DNA of 64,000 bases from Lysobacter sp. (GTDB taxonomy: Bacteria > Pseudomonadota > Gammaproteobacteria > Xanthomonadales > Xanthomonadaceae), in assembly GCA_013141175.1 (NCBI GenBank), contig JABFRN010000001.1, forward strand, positions 1-64,000, in the 5' to 3' direction. How positions within the stretch are numbered: the first letter of the stretch is position 1; every line of letters begins with the position of its first letter. Below, piece by piece: positions 30,215 to 38,838 of the stretch. The notes under the pieces were generated by a model. The model saw only the letters and a program-made list of their open reading frames with translations, was not told the DNA's origin and did not search any database. A program made the position numbers and the translations under genes.

Positions 30215-31218
30215 GCGAATGCTCCCATTCCATCGGCCAGGCGCACCTGCGCATCGCCGTAACGCGCGTCGGCGAGGAGGGCATCCCAGCTCATCGCACC
30301 GCGACCCATCAGGCCGGTCAATACCATGGTGTCGAGCGCGCGCCCATCGACCGCCGTCAGCGATTCTTCGACCAGTTCCGGATGGCAGACCAGCACCACG
30401 TCGCAGCCTGCATCCAGATGCGCATCGATCCGCTGTTGGATGCCGCCTGCGGAGAATGCCGCCGCCATACCGATGTCGTCGGAGAACACCACGCCGCGGA
30501 AGCCCATCTCTTCGCGCAGGATCGTGTTGATCCAGTACGGCGAATAGCCGGCGGGCTCCGGTGCGACTTGCGGATAGGTCACGTGCGCCAGCATCACCGC
30601 CTCTGCGTTCGCTTCGATTCCGGCCACGAACGGCACCAGATCGTGGGTGCGGATCAGATCGAGTGGACGGTCGTCGACCGCCGCATCGAAATGCGTGTCT
30701 TCCAGCACCGAGCCGTGGCCCGGGAAATGTTTGATCGTCGCCGCCATGCCCGCACTGTGCATGCCGCGCACGTAAGCCCGGGTGAAGTCGGCGACGATCT
30801 GCGGGTCGTCCGAGAACGCGCGGTTGCCGATGGCGAGATTGCCGCGGCCCAGATCGACCACCGGCGCGAAGCTCAGATCGACGCCGGTGGCGCGGATTTC
30901 GCTGGCCATCAGCCACGCATGCGATTCGGCCAGCGCCAACGCGCGCATCGGGTCGGCGGCATACAGCCTGCCGAAACCATCCAGCGGCGGCAGGGCGCTG
31001 TAGCCCTCCTCGAAGCGCTGCACGCGACCGCCTTCCTGATCGACGCAGATCAGCTGTGGACGCGACGCCGCCTCGCGGATCGCGGCGGACAGCTCGGCGA
31101 CCTGCGCTTTCGATGCGAAGTTGCGCTTGAACAGGATGACGCCGGCGCAGGCATCGTGTCGCAGCCAATCGCGTTCCTGCGAGGTGAGTTCGGTACCGGC
31201 GACGCCGATCACAAGCAT
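30211..31218 (-). CDS. nagZ: beta-N-acetylhexosaminidase NagZ, 335 aa
   Basis: Glycoside hydrolase family 3. Start placed at MLVIGVAGTEL because NagZ proteins begin this way and CYTH reading overlaps by 10 bases. Conserved blocks: GVILFKRNF, ICVDQEGGRVQRF, DLSFAPVVDLGRGN, KHFPGHGSVLEDTHFDAA (catalytic His loop) and VVFSDDIGMAA with the nucleophile Asp. It removes N-acetylglucosamine from anhydro-muropeptides in cytoplasmic cell-wall recycling, and through that can affect beta-lactamase induction. Confidence 0.95.
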   Translation of the reverse strand: MLVIGVAGTELTSQERDWLRHDACAGVILFKRNFASKAQVAELSAAIREAASRPQLICVDQEGGRVQRFEEGYSALPPLDGFGRLYAADPMRALALAESHAWLMASEIRATGVDLSFAPVVDLGRGNLAIGNRAFSDDPQIVADFTRAYVRGMHSAGMAATIKHFPGHGSVLEDTHFDAAVDDRPLDLIRTHDLVPFVAGIEANAEAVMLAHVTYPQVAPEPAGYSPYWINTILREEMGFRGVVFSDDIGMAAAFSAGGIQQRIDAHLDAGCDVVLVCHPELVEESLTAVDGRALDTMVLTGLMGRGAMSWDALLADARYGDAQVRLADGMGAFA

Positions 31219-31742
31219 GGGTCTGACTCCAAGTCGGTTGCGGCGCGCTCGGCTTCGCTCCATTGCGAATACGGGCGCGAAGCCAAGGCGAGATTGTAAT
31301 AGCGGGTGCTGTCGGTCACTTCCAGGCCCAGCCAGGCGGGACGTTCGAACCATTCGTCGCCGGAATCGAGTTCGACTTCGGCGACGATCAGACCCGCGTT
31401 GTCGCCGAGGAACTCGTCGATTTCCCAGAGGTGACCGAGGTGTTCGACCAGATGCCGGCGTTTGTCGATCAACCCGCCCACGCAGCGCCCCAGCAGCGCA
31501 CGCGCGTCGTCGACGGGAATCGGATAATCGTATTCGTGTCGCGTGTGGCCGACATCGCGCGATTTCAGGTTGAGCCGGGCTTCGTCGCCCTCCAGCCGCA
31601 CCCGCACCGAAACCCGCTGCGCACCGCTGTCCATCGACGCCTGGTCGTTGAGATAGCCTTGCGCCATCGGGATCACTTCTTTGGCCTGCGCACGCCAGGC
31701 GTCGTCGAGGACGAGGAATTTGCGTTCGATTTCGAGGGCCAC
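31209..31742 (-). CDS. CYTH-domain phosphatase/cyclase, 177 aa
   Basis: GTG start at ALEIERKFLV, the canonical ExExK opening of CYTH proteins (the frame upstream is non-homologous). Further conserved acid/basic strand residues: QRVSVRVRLEGDEARLNLKS, WEIDEFLGDNAGLIVAEVEL. Forms the tunnel fold of triphosphate-tunnel metalloenzymes; bacterial members of this size mostly hydrolyse inorganic triphosphate or make cAMP slowly. It heads the nagZ-HPRT-mtiP run, with 4- to 10-base overlaps. Confidence 0.9.
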   Translation of the reverse strand: MALEIERKFLVLDDAWRAQAKEVIPMAQGYLNDQASMDSGAQRVSVRVRLEGDEARLNLKSRDVGHTRHEYDYPIPVDDARALLGRCVGGLIDKRRHLVEHLGHLWEIDEFLGDNAGLIVAEVELDSGDEWFERPAWLGLEVTDSTRYYNLALASRPYSQWSEAERAATDLESDPCL

Positions 31743-31990
31743 GTTCGGCTGGGGTCCTGTCACAGGGCATGCCCGCAGGCTGGGGCGATATTGTAGGCGG
31801 TCGGAGCGGAAGTAAGATCGTCGCGCCAACGGCCATGGCCAACGATGCGGACGATCGCTTGTTTCGTCTGTGTCCCGTGCTACGATTAAGGCGGTTGTCT
31901 GGCGATTATCGAATTTTTAACAATTCATCGGCCTGCCGGGCGAAACTGACGATTGCCGATCGTCCACTAACTCAATGAGGGAAGCTCGCC
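31743..31990. other. divergent intergenic region
   Basis: 248 bases between the CYTH gene (minus) and the XVIPCD gene (plus). It must carry both promoters. An AT-rich stretch GATTATCGAATTTTTAACAA around 31905-31924 is a candidate -10 area for the plus-strand gene, with no convincing -35. Confidence 0.5.
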
Positions 31991-32857
31991 ATGAACAGCG
32001 AAACTCCGAAGGACAGCGCATCGTCTTCGCACCATCACGCCGTGCACACGAAAGACGAATCGAACAGCGAGACGCCGGGTTCCCACGGTCTGGAAATGCT
32101 CGAACCGATGGATGCGGACTTCGACGACGGCGATGGCTACGACGCCAACAACAACGACAACGATGGCAACTTCCTGGCGCCGCACGAGCGCAAGTTGTCG
32201 CTGGCGGAACAGCGCCAGCTTCTTGCGATGCGGCGGCGCCCGGACGACGACGACAATATCGAAGAAGTCGAAATACGCAATGGCCGTCGCCCATGGCATA
32301 TGCACGACAAAGAGCACGGGATCAGCCACGACGGTAGTCATCGCTCCACCAGTGCAACAGGCGCCACGAAAGAGACACCCGCCGAATCCGCAACGACCGC
32401 TGCCGTCGCCCCATCCGGTTCTGCGATCCCCGGTGGGACAGCGTTGCTGAACGACCCCGCCAATCCGAACAAACCGCTTTACGACGCGGTCCTGCAGGGG
32501 GTCGGCAATCTGGATGCATCGAAGTTGTCGTTGACGGGGACCGAACAGATCAACGTCGCCGGCGCGCTGACCGCCAGCATGACCCAGACGCCCGGCTTCA
32601 ATCGGGGCAATCCCGATCCTGCGGCGATCTCGATCGCCGTCAGCGAGAACGGCGATCGCGTGTTCGCGATCAATAGCCAGAACCCGGGCGCGCCGAATGC
32701 GATGTACACCAGTGTCGAGGTGGAACAGGTTCGCAACCAGTCGCTCCAGGCGAGCAGCTCGCAGGTCGCGCAACCGCCATCCTTGCCGGAGCCGCCGAAA
32801 CCCGCCCAGGAACAGACGATCCAGTCGGAACAACCGCAGATACGCGGTATCGCCTGA
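31991..32857 (+). CDS. XVIPCD-bearing candidate type IV secretion effector, 288 aa
   Basis: ATG follows GAGGGA at about 10 bases. Residues 1-155 are low-complexity and probably disordered (His/Ser-rich start, Asp/Asn runs near DGDGYDANNNDNDGN). Residues ~160-265 carry the features of the XVIPCD secretion domain of Xanthomonadales type IV (bacteria-killing) systems: PLYDAVLQGVGNLDASKL, EQINVAGALTAS, AISIAVSENGDRVFAI, and a Gln-rich tail (QVAQ, QEQTIQSEQPQ). No toxin domain is visible in the N-terminus, so it could be a regulator, adaptor, inactivated effector or a novel toxin. No T4SS genes are in the window. Confidence 0.75.
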   Translation: MNSETPKDSASSSHHHAVHTKDESNSETPGSHGLEMLEPMDADFDDGDGYDANNNDNDGNFLAPHERKLSLAEQRQLLAMRRRPDDDDNIEEVEIRNGRRPWHMHDKEHGISHDGSHRSTSATGATKETPAESATTAAVAPSGSAIPGGTALLNDPANPNKPLYDAVLQGVGNLDASKLSLTGTEQINVAGALTASMTQTPGFNRGNPDPAAISIAVSENGDRVFAINSQNPGAPNAMYTSVEVEQVRNQSLQASSSQVAQPPSLPEPPKPAQEQTIQSEQPQIRGIA

Positions 32858-32899
32858 CACACGCGCTGCCTCCGTCCGCGCCGAAGGGCGCGGGCGGCA

Positions 32900-34270
32900 T
32901 CACTTTGGTTCGAATACCGCGATCGATTCGACATGCGCGGTGTGCGGGAACATGTCCATCGCTCCCGCCGCCATGAGCTTCCAGCCGCGTTCGTTGACCA
33001 GATAACCCGCGTCGCGCGCGAGCGAGGCCGGGTGGCAGCTGACGTAGACGATCCGCTTCAGGCCCTTCAACGGCAGTTGCTTCAATACGATATCCGCACC
33101 GGAACGCGGCGGATCGAGCAGCAGTCTGTCGAAGCCTGCACGCATCCACGCATGACCCGACAGATCCTGCGCCAGATCCGCGGCGTGGAACTGCACGTTG
33201 GCCAGTGCGTTGCGGGTCGCGTTCTCGCGTGCGCGCGCCACCAGCCCCGCCTCGCCTTCCACGCCTACGACTTCGCGCCCGACGCGCGCCAGCGGCAAGG
33301 TGAAATTGCCCAGGCCGCAGAACAGATCGAGCACGCGGTCGTCGGGCTGCACGTCGAGCAGTTCCAGGGTCTTCGCGATCATCTTCTGATTGAGGCCGGC
33401 ATTCACCTGGATGAAATCCAGTGGCCGGAAATCCAGTTCGACGTTCCACTGCGGCAGCACGAACGACAGCGGCACCGCTTCCGGCCAAAGCGCATGCACC
33501 GAATCGATGCCGCCCGGCTGCAGGAAGATCGCGAAATCGTACGCTTGGGCGAATGCGACCAATGCATCGCGATCGCGGTCGCTCAGCGGCTGCAGATGAC
33601 GGAACACCAGCGCGACCGTCGCATCGCCGGCGATGAATTCGATCTGCGGAATATCCCGGCGGCCATCCATCGCATCGACCAGCGCCGAAATCGCGCCGAG
33701 TTTTTCGCCGATCCGCGGAATCACCGTGTAGCAGACCGAGAGGTCGGCGACAAAGCGTGGATCGGCTTCGCGGAAGCCGACCAATGTCTTGTCCTTCTTC
33801 TCGACCCTGCGCACCGACAATCGGCCCTTGCGGCGATAGCCCCAGGCCACGTCGGTCAACGCCGGCAACAGCGTGGCCGGCTGCACGTGGCCGATCCGCT
33901 GCAGGTTGTCGATCAGCACCTGCTGCTTCGAGAGGATCTGCTTGTCTTCGGCCAGATGCTGCAGCACGCAGCCTCCGCACACGCCGAAATGCGGGCAACG
34001 CGGTTCGACGCGATCCGCCGATGCGGATATCACTTCGACCGTGGTCGCCTCGTCGAAATGCCGCGATCTCGCGGTCTGTTTCGCCATCACCCGTTCGCCC
34101 GGGAGTGCGCCGGACACGAAGACGGTCTTGCCGGCGTTCGCATCGCCGTCCGGGCGACGCGCGACCCCACGACCGTCGTGGCCTAGCGAAACGATGTCGA
34201 GTGCGAACGGAGTCTGGTCGATGCGGGCCACGGGATTCTTGGAAGAAAGATGGGCCGGCGATTGTCTCAT
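32900..34270 (-). CDS. rlmD: 23S rRNA (uracil-1939-C5)-methyltransferase RlmD, 456 aa
   Basis: TRAM domain at residues ~18-75 (ARIDQ...GVARRPDG), then an iron-sulfur cluster motif CPHFGVCGGCVLQHL, SAM motif VLDLFCGLGNFTLPL near ~310, LLLDPPRSGAD, and the catalytic VYVSCHPASLARD with the Cys nucleophile. Length matches the RlmD/RumA family. It methylates U1939 of 23S rRNA to m5U. The start was placed at 34270 (MRQSPAHLSS) because the longer frame is non-homologous. Confidence 0.95.
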   Translation of the reverse strand: MRQSPAHLSSKNPVARIDQTPFALDIVSLGHDGRGVARRPDGDANAGKTVFVSGALPGERVMAKQTARSRHFDEATTVEVISASADRVEPRCPHFGVCGGCVLQHLAEDKQILSKQQVLIDNLQRIGHVQPATLLPALTDVAWGYRRKGRLSVRRVEKKDKTLVGFREADPRFVADLSVCYTVIPRIGEKLGAISALVDAMDGRRDIPQIEFIAGDATVALVFRHLQPLSDRDRDALVAFAQAYDFAIFLQPGGIDSVHALWPEAVPLSFVLPQWNVELDFRPLDFIQVNAGLNQKMIAKTLELLDVQPDDRVLDLFCGLGNFTLPLARVGREVVGVEGEAGLVARARENATRNALANVQFHAADLAQDLSGHAWMRAGFDRLLLDPPRSGADIVLKQLPLKGLKRIVYVSCHPASLARDAGYLVNERGWKLMAAGAMDMFPHTAHVESIAVFEPK

Positions 34271-34281
34271 GACACCGAAAC

Positions 34282-34307
34282 GACGACGCCCGCCGAAGCG
34301 GGCGTCG
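34282..34307 (-). terminator. GC hairpin after the ydbL-like gene
   Basis: Minus strand GACGCCCGC-TTCG-GCGGGCGTC followed by GTTTC. Strong 9-bp stem but a poor T tract; it also overlaps the region just upstream of rlmD. Confidence 0.6.
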
Positions 34308-34340
34308 CGACAGTGTCCAGGAGTGGTCCCGGAAACGCGC

Positions 34341-34937
34341 TTATTTCTGCTTCCACGCCCCGCCGCGCTGATACCACCAGCCCGAACGGGCGCTGTCGAC
34401 CCATTGCTTGGCGAACACGCTGCGGATCTGGCCTTCCCATTCCGCATGGCCATTCGCGACGGCGATTTCGCGGTAGACCGCCTTGCGGTCGCGGTTCTCG
34501 TCGGCAACGGCGGTATTGACCGGCACGCGGTCCTTCAGCGCCAGCGCAGCGGCATCGCGCACCACCACCAGGCCATCTTCTGTGAACCCGAGCGCGCCGG
34601 AATCGAAGTGCGGGCGCAGGGCGCTGTCGAAACGCTGTTCCATCCGCGACTGGATCGCGGTGATGGCCGGGGTCTGGATATTGAAGTCGGGCTGGCTCTG
34701 GGCGTAGGCCGGAGCGATACCGATGAGCATCAGCGGATCGAAACGCGGCGCTTCGAACGCCATGCCGCCACCGGGCTGCGGAGCGGGCTTCGGCGCTTCG
34801 GCGGCGTCGTTGATGACCTGCTCGACGAAGACCTTGGCCGCTTCCTTGGCTTCGGCCGCGGGGAAATACACATTGATGGTGACGCAAGCGCTGAGCGCCA
34901 GCGCGGCGACCGTGGAAACCCCCAACAAACGACGCAT
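34341..34937 (-). CDS. YdbL-like DUF1318 lipoprotein, 198 aa
   Basis: Lipobox LSAC with acylated Cys ~18 followed by VTINVYFPAAEAKEAA, the hallmark of the YdbL/YnbE group. Residues ~95-198 are the DUF1318 domain (AITAIQSRMEQRF, GFTEDGLVVVRDA, WVDSARSGWWYQRGG). It lies 59 bases after a large AsmA-like YdbH-type gene, the pairing known from E. coli ydbH-ynbE-ydbL, where the complex spans the periplasm and carries phospholipid. The N-terminus here looks like a YnbE-type lipoprotein fused to YdbL, which would combine two E. coli proteins in one. Confidence 0.82.
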   Translation of the reverse strand: MRRLLGVSTVAALALSACVTINVYFPAAEAKEAAKVFVEQVINDAAEAPKPAPQPGGGMAFEAPRFDPLMLIGIAPAYAQSQPDFNIQTPAITAIQSRMEQRFDSALRPHFDSGALGFTEDGLVVVRDAAALALKDRVPVNTAVADENRDRKAVYREIAVANGHAEWEGQIRSVFAKQWVDSARSGWWYQRGGAWKQK

Positions 34938-34996
34938 GTTCTTATCTCCCGGAATGATGTCGAATCTTACTTGACGGTGGGCCGCTCGAAGGGACA

Positions 34997-37051
34997 TTAC
35001 TCGACGACCGGTTTGAGATCGCCGCTGCCCACCGCTTGGAGACGTTCGAGCAGCGTCGGCCAATCGACCTGGCGGTTGAAGCCCACCACGTTCAAACGCG
35101 GAATACCCGCGCCTTGGATGACAGTAAATCCACTGGTGTCTGAACCGGAGCCGGCCACCTCTTTGCCGATGCTCTCCAGACCACCCATCGCGCAGACCTG
35201 ATTCTGCAGCCGGCAGGAAATGCCGAGCCGCCGGTAGCCGAAATCGTCGAACAGGCCGATCAACTGCCCCTGCAGGCTGGTCACGAAAGAAGCATCGCCG
35301 ACGCTGGAGATATTCTGCACCGCGCGCTGGCTGATCCGCTGCTTCACGCCTCGCCTGCGCTGGGTGTACAGCTCGGCGTCGAACGCGGTCGCGGTCCAGT
35401 CGACCAGACGCAGGTCGCGGATGCTGCCGTCGAGACGGCCGCTGATGCTGCCGAAATCGAAGACTTCGGTGACCGACAGCAGATCGAGATCGTCCAGCGC
35501 CAGATCGGCCGACAGCGTCGGCGCCACGCCGAACGGCCGCTCCATCGCCAGCGACGACACTTTGACGCTGCCGTCGAAAACGCGCATCTCCAGACCGCCC
35601 GCGAACACCAGTCGGTCGTCGAGATAGCGGGCGTCCGGAATGCTGCCGCTGAGCGTGCCCCGGAATGCCGGCCAGCCCATGCTTTGCGCGAGTTTGCCGA
35701 TGTCGAACGCATCCAGGCTCAAGCCGAAGTTCGCCTGCAGCCCCTGTTCGCCCTGTGGCGGTCGCAGCTGGAAACGGTCGAAGCGGAGCTTGCCGCCGAT
35801 CGCCTCGACCGTGGCCGGTGCGCGCAACGCGATCACACCGTCGGCGCTGTGCAGCGGCAATTCGACGGCACCGAAGTCCAGGCCATACAGCTGACCGCTG
35901 CCCCAACGCAATGTGCTGTCGACGGGCGAATCCGCAGAAAAGCGCAGTTCGCCGTCGAGGCGATCGAACCTGAATTTTCCGCCGGGTTCGCGCACGGCTA
36001 CCTGATCGAAATGCGCGTCGAAACCGCGCATCCCGGCTGCGTCAAGCTGGACCCGGGCGCGCATGCGCCCCGTCATGCTCAGTTCGCCGAGGCCGAAACC
36101 GCCGAGCCAGCCGGACAGGTAACGATCCGCCACCGGCGACAGGTCGTCGCTGTCGATCTCGATATCGAGCGCGTGCAGACTGCCATCGGGCGCGAGCGTG
36201 GCGCTGCCCTGCGTCGCGAGCGTGCCGCCGTCGCCCCAGCGCAGGATCGGCAGCCGCCAGCCGTTCGCGTCGCCGATGGCCTCGACCTGCCATTCGACCG
36301 GCGTCGACGGCAAGGCGACATAGGCACTGCCGAAGAGGAGTTCGCCGCCGCGCAATGTGCCGCGCAGGTCGACGCGCTGCCCGGCAGCGGCATTGCGGTA
36401 GTCCAGCGTGAGCTGCGCGCCGAGACCTTCGGCGGCGATGCTGCCGTCCGGCGTTTCCAGCGCTGCGGCGGACAGCGTCAGCGGCCCGTAGACGCGCAGC
36501 GGCTGGTTCGCCGGCGCGCTGACCACCAGCCGACCGTCGAGCTGACCCGTCTTCCAGCGACCGTCTGTCCACGCGCGACCGAGCAGCGCCTGCGACCAGA
36601 CCAAGGGGACTGTCATGAGATCGATGCGGGTGTCGTCGGGCGCGGCGGCCTGACGATGCACTTCCAGTCGCGATTCGCCCTGGCGCAGGACGACATCGGT
36701 GAATGCGGTCCCGAGTGCGATGTCCAGGCGCATCGGCTTCGCGCCGCCGCTGCGCAGTTCGCCCTCGCAGCGCCAGCCGCCGTCGCCGTCGCGCTGCAGC
36801 GGGCACTGCCAGCTCAGGTCGCGGAAGGCATAACCGAGCTCCGGCGCATCGAGCTTGCCGACGCGCAGTTGCAGCGTCCCGCGATCGGCGGTGTCCGGCC
36901 AGTCCAGGCGCACATGCACCTGTTCCAGCGTGGCGATTCCGGTGCGGATGCGTGCGATGTCGGCGGTCGCGGTACGCGCCTGCACCGCCGGCACCCAGAA
37001 CGCGGCGGACAGCACGGACACCAGCAGGATGCGTAGGATCGACAGCGACAT
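34997..37051 (-). CDS. YdbH-like AsmA/TamB-family envelope protein, 684 aa
   Basis: Starts with a signal anchor (SLSILRILLVSVLSAAFWVP), then a long strand-dominated protein with AsmA-like repeats (LGAQLTLDYRN, LHALDIEIDSDDL, VAVREPGGKFRFDRL, LGGFGLGELSMTGRM), ending in the conserved YdbH C-terminal domain (GDASFVTSLQGQLIGLFDDF, CRLQNQVC). Such proteins form a hydrophobic groove bridging inner and outer membrane for phospholipid movement. Followed by the ydbL-like gene, consistent with an operon. Its start is only 24 bases from the divergent REC-HPt gene. Confidence 0.85.
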   Translation of the reverse strand: MSLSILRILLVSVLSAAFWVPAVQARTATADIARIRTGIATLEQVHVRLDWPDTADRGTLQLRVGKLDAPELGYAFRDLSWQCPLQRDGDGGWRCEGELRSGGAKPMRLDIALGTAFTDVVLRQGESRLEVHRQAAAPDDTRIDLMTVPLVWSQALLGRAWTDGRWKTGQLDGRLVVSAPANQPLRVYGPLTLSAAALETPDGSIAAEGLGAQLTLDYRNAAAGQRVDLRGTLRGGELLFGSAYVALPSTPVEWQVEAIGDANGWRLPILRWGDGGTLATQGSATLAPDGSLHALDIEIDSDDLSPVADRYLSGWLGGFGLGELSMTGRMRARVQLDAAGMRGFDAHFDQVAVREPGGKFRFDRLDGELRFSADSPVDSTLRWGSGQLYGLDFGAVELPLHSADGVIALRAPATVEAIGGKLRFDRFQLRPPQGEQGLQANFGLSLDAFDIGKLAQSMGWPAFRGTLSGSIPDARYLDDRLVFAGGLEMRVFDGSVKVSSLAMERPFGVAPTLSADLALDDLDLLSVTEVFDFGSISGRLDGSIRDLRLVDWTATAFDAELYTQRRRGVKQRISQRAVQNISSVGDASFVTSLQGQLIGLFDDFGYRRLGISCRLQNQVCAMGGLESIGKEVAGSGSDTSGFTVIQGAGIPRLNVVGFNRQVDWPTLLERLQAVGSGDLKPVVE

Positions 37052-37075
37052 GGCCCTCAGCTTAAATGACCCGCG

Positions 37076-37819
37076 ATGAATACATCCGCTTTCCCCCTGC
37101 CCCGCATCCTGCTGCTGGAAGACGATCCGGTCAGCGCCGCATTCCTGTGCGCGGCGATCGAAGGCGTGCCGGCAAGGGTCGACAGGGCCGGAACGCTGGC
37201 CGAAGCGCGCAACAAGGCGGCTGCGCAGACGCACGATCTGTGGCTGTTCGATGCGAACCTGCCTGATGGCCTCGGCGCGGATCTGCTCGCCGAACTGCGC
37301 GCGCAGGGCCAGCTGACGCGGGCACTGGCGCACACCGCCGACGCGCGGCGCGAAGCGCTCGATGCGCTGATAGATGCGGGTTTCGAGGAAGTGCTGATCA
37401 AGCCGCTGTCGGTTGCGCAACTGCAGGGCACCGTGCGGCGATTCTGCGGCGGTGCCTGCGTCGAAGCGGACGCCGTCGACAGTAACGATACCTTCCTGCG
37501 CTGCGGCAAACAGCCGGTATGGAACGACGATGCGGCCCTGCGCGCGCTCAACGGCAGCCGCGCGCATGTCGACACCATGCGCGGCCTGTTCGCGCTGGAA
37601 TTGCCGCGGGTGTCGGAGCGTGTGAGGGCTGCACTGGCGTATCGCGATGTCGCTGCGCTGCGCAGCGAACTGCACAAATTGCAGGCGAGCTGCGGCTTTG
37701 TCGGTGCGGCACGCCTGGGCGCGGCGACGCGCGCACTGCAGGATGCTCCCGATGTCGCGAGCGTCGTCGCGCAGTTCGAGGGCGCGCTTCAGGACACGCT
37801 GGCGTCGCTGTCCGGCTGA
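37076..37819 (+). CDS. REC-HPt two-domain signalling protein, 247 aa
   Basis: Residues ~10-125 are a receiver domain: acidic pocket LLLEDDPVS, phospho-acceptor Asp in [11 protein letters not shown], Thr/Ser (ALAHTAD) and Lys in [11 protein letters not shown]. Residues ~155-247 are a four-helix HPt domain with the phosphorylatable His in [18 protein letters not shown]. No DNA-binding output domain, so it is likely a phosphorelay intermediate rather than a regulator of transcription. No histidine kinase is adjacent. Its 3' end overlaps the end of recO on the other strand by 31 bases. Confidence 0.88.
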   Translation: MNTSAFPLPRILLLEDDPVSAAFLCAAIEGVPARVDRAGTLAEARNKAAAQTHDLWLFDANLPDGLGADLLAELRAQGQLTRALAHTADARREALDALIDAGFEEVLIKPLSVAQLQGTVRRFCGGACVEADAVDSNDTFLRCGKQPVWNDDAALRALNGSRAHVDTMRGLFALELPRVSERVRAALAYRDVAALRSELHKLQASCGFVGAARLGAATRALQDAPDVASVVAQFEGALQDTLASLSG

Positions 37820-38562
37820 GTCGCGACGGCCGCGCCATCCGCCGGCGCACGCGGCAGCGATGCGATCAATTCCCACGACTTCAGACCGCGTCCGCCGAGG
37901 TGATGCAGCAACAGCGCACGGATGACGCGGCGCAGGCCGGGCATGTCCTCGGTGCAGGGCTCGCGGTCGGCGGCGAGATCGAGCAGCGCGCGCCCGGTGG
38001 CGGTCTGGCTGCGTCCTGCCCTGCCCGCATCGCCCAGCACGCGCCGCGGTCCGTGTTCCGGATCCAGCACATAGCGCGCCGCCGGATCGATGACGATACC
38101 GTCGCCATCGCAATCCCAGGCGAACCCGACCCCCAGCGCTTCGAACAGGTCGCGCTCGAAGCGTCGCAGCGTCCACGCCAGCGGCAGTTCCAACCCCAGC
38201 CGCGCGCGGGTTTCGCCGTAGATCGCGTACAGCATGCCGACGCCGTCGTGGCGAGGCGCCAGTCGCAGCATCAATTCGTTGAGATAAAACCCCGCGAGCA
38301 TCACCTCGCCGTGCAGGCGCGGCGCTTCGTCGATGGCTTCGGCCGCGCTCAGCTGCGCGAGCTCGCCGCGCTGCACGCCGTCGAAGCGGATGTGCTGCAG
38401 CGGCTGCAGCGCCGCGCGGAGCTGTTGCTTCTTCGGCCCGTGCACGCCGCGCGCGATCAGTCCCACGCGTCCGTGTTCATGGGTCAGCACTTCCACCAGC
38501 AGGCTGGTTTCGCGCCAGGCGCGGGCGTGGAGGACGAAGGCGGGCTCGGCGGCGTAGCGCAT
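37789..38562 (-). CDS. recO: DNA repair protein RecO, 257 aa
   Basis: Start at [20 protein letters not shown], which matches the RecO OB-fold opening; the 16 upstream codons overlap the CPCC gene. OB domain with [21 protein letters not shown] and [15 protein letters not shown], then the helical C-terminal domain ([14 protein letters not shown]). Loads RecA onto SSB-coated single-stranded DNA with RecR. Last gene of the lepA-lepB-rnc-era-recO series, as in many gammaproteobacteria. Confidence 0.93.
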   Translation of the reverse strand: MRYAAEPAFVLHARAWRETSLLVEVLTHEHGRVGLIARGVHGPKKQQLRAALQPLQHIRFDGVQRGELAQLSAAEAIDEAPRLHGEVMLAGFYLNELMLRLAPRHDGVGMLYAIYGETRARLGLELPLAWTLRRFERDLFEALGVGFAWDCDGDGIVIDPAARYVLDPEHGPRRVLGDAGRAGRSQTATGRALLDLAADREPCTEDMPGLRRVIRALLLHHLGGRGLKSWELIASLPRAPADGAAVATQPDSDASVS

Positions 38563-38566
38563 CGGA

Positions 38567-38827
38567 TCAGGAGTCGTCCGCGATCTCGTGCGGGTTCGGT
38601 CGACGCACATGAGGCAGATCTTGTTCTCGCGATGCGCCGAACAGCCGGTAATTGGCGCGGCCCGCAGTCAAACTCAGATCGCCGTTGGGCCCGCCCCGCA
38701 CGTCGTCAGCATCATCGTCGTCCTGGCCGTCATCTTCCCAGAAGCAGACCGGACAGATGTCGTAAGCGCCTCTCGTCGCAAGCGTCTTGCAGCCACAGCA
38801 TGGACAGCGATGCGGAAGATCGGCCAT
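38567..38827 (-). CDS. CPCC-type cysteine-rich protein, 86 aa
   Basis: Two zinc-binding knuckles, CPCCGCKTL and [11 protein letters not shown], followed by an Asp-rich stretch and [15 protein letters not shown] and a conserved R-x-P (RRPNPHEI). This is the layout of the CPCC family (~80 aa), whose role is unknown. Inserted between era and recO with 4- and 11-base gaps, so it is co-transcribed with them. Confidence 0.85.
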   Translation of the reverse strand: MADLPHRCPCCGCKTLATRGAYDICPVCFWEDDGQDDDDADDVRGGPNGDLSLTAGRANYRLFGASREQDLPHVRRPNPHEIADDS

Positions 38828-38838
38828 CGTCGCTACGG

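Noticed and set aside
29654-31168. A 504-codon minus-strand frame spanning HPRT and most of nagZ.
   Set aside because: Upstream of HPRT it is nagZ read in the wrong frame; HPRT starts at 30214.
32670-33998. Arg/Ala-rich long frames inside rlmD, ydbH, mucD and recA on both strands.
   Set aside because: Low-complexity shadow frames typical of high-GC DNA, without family motifs.
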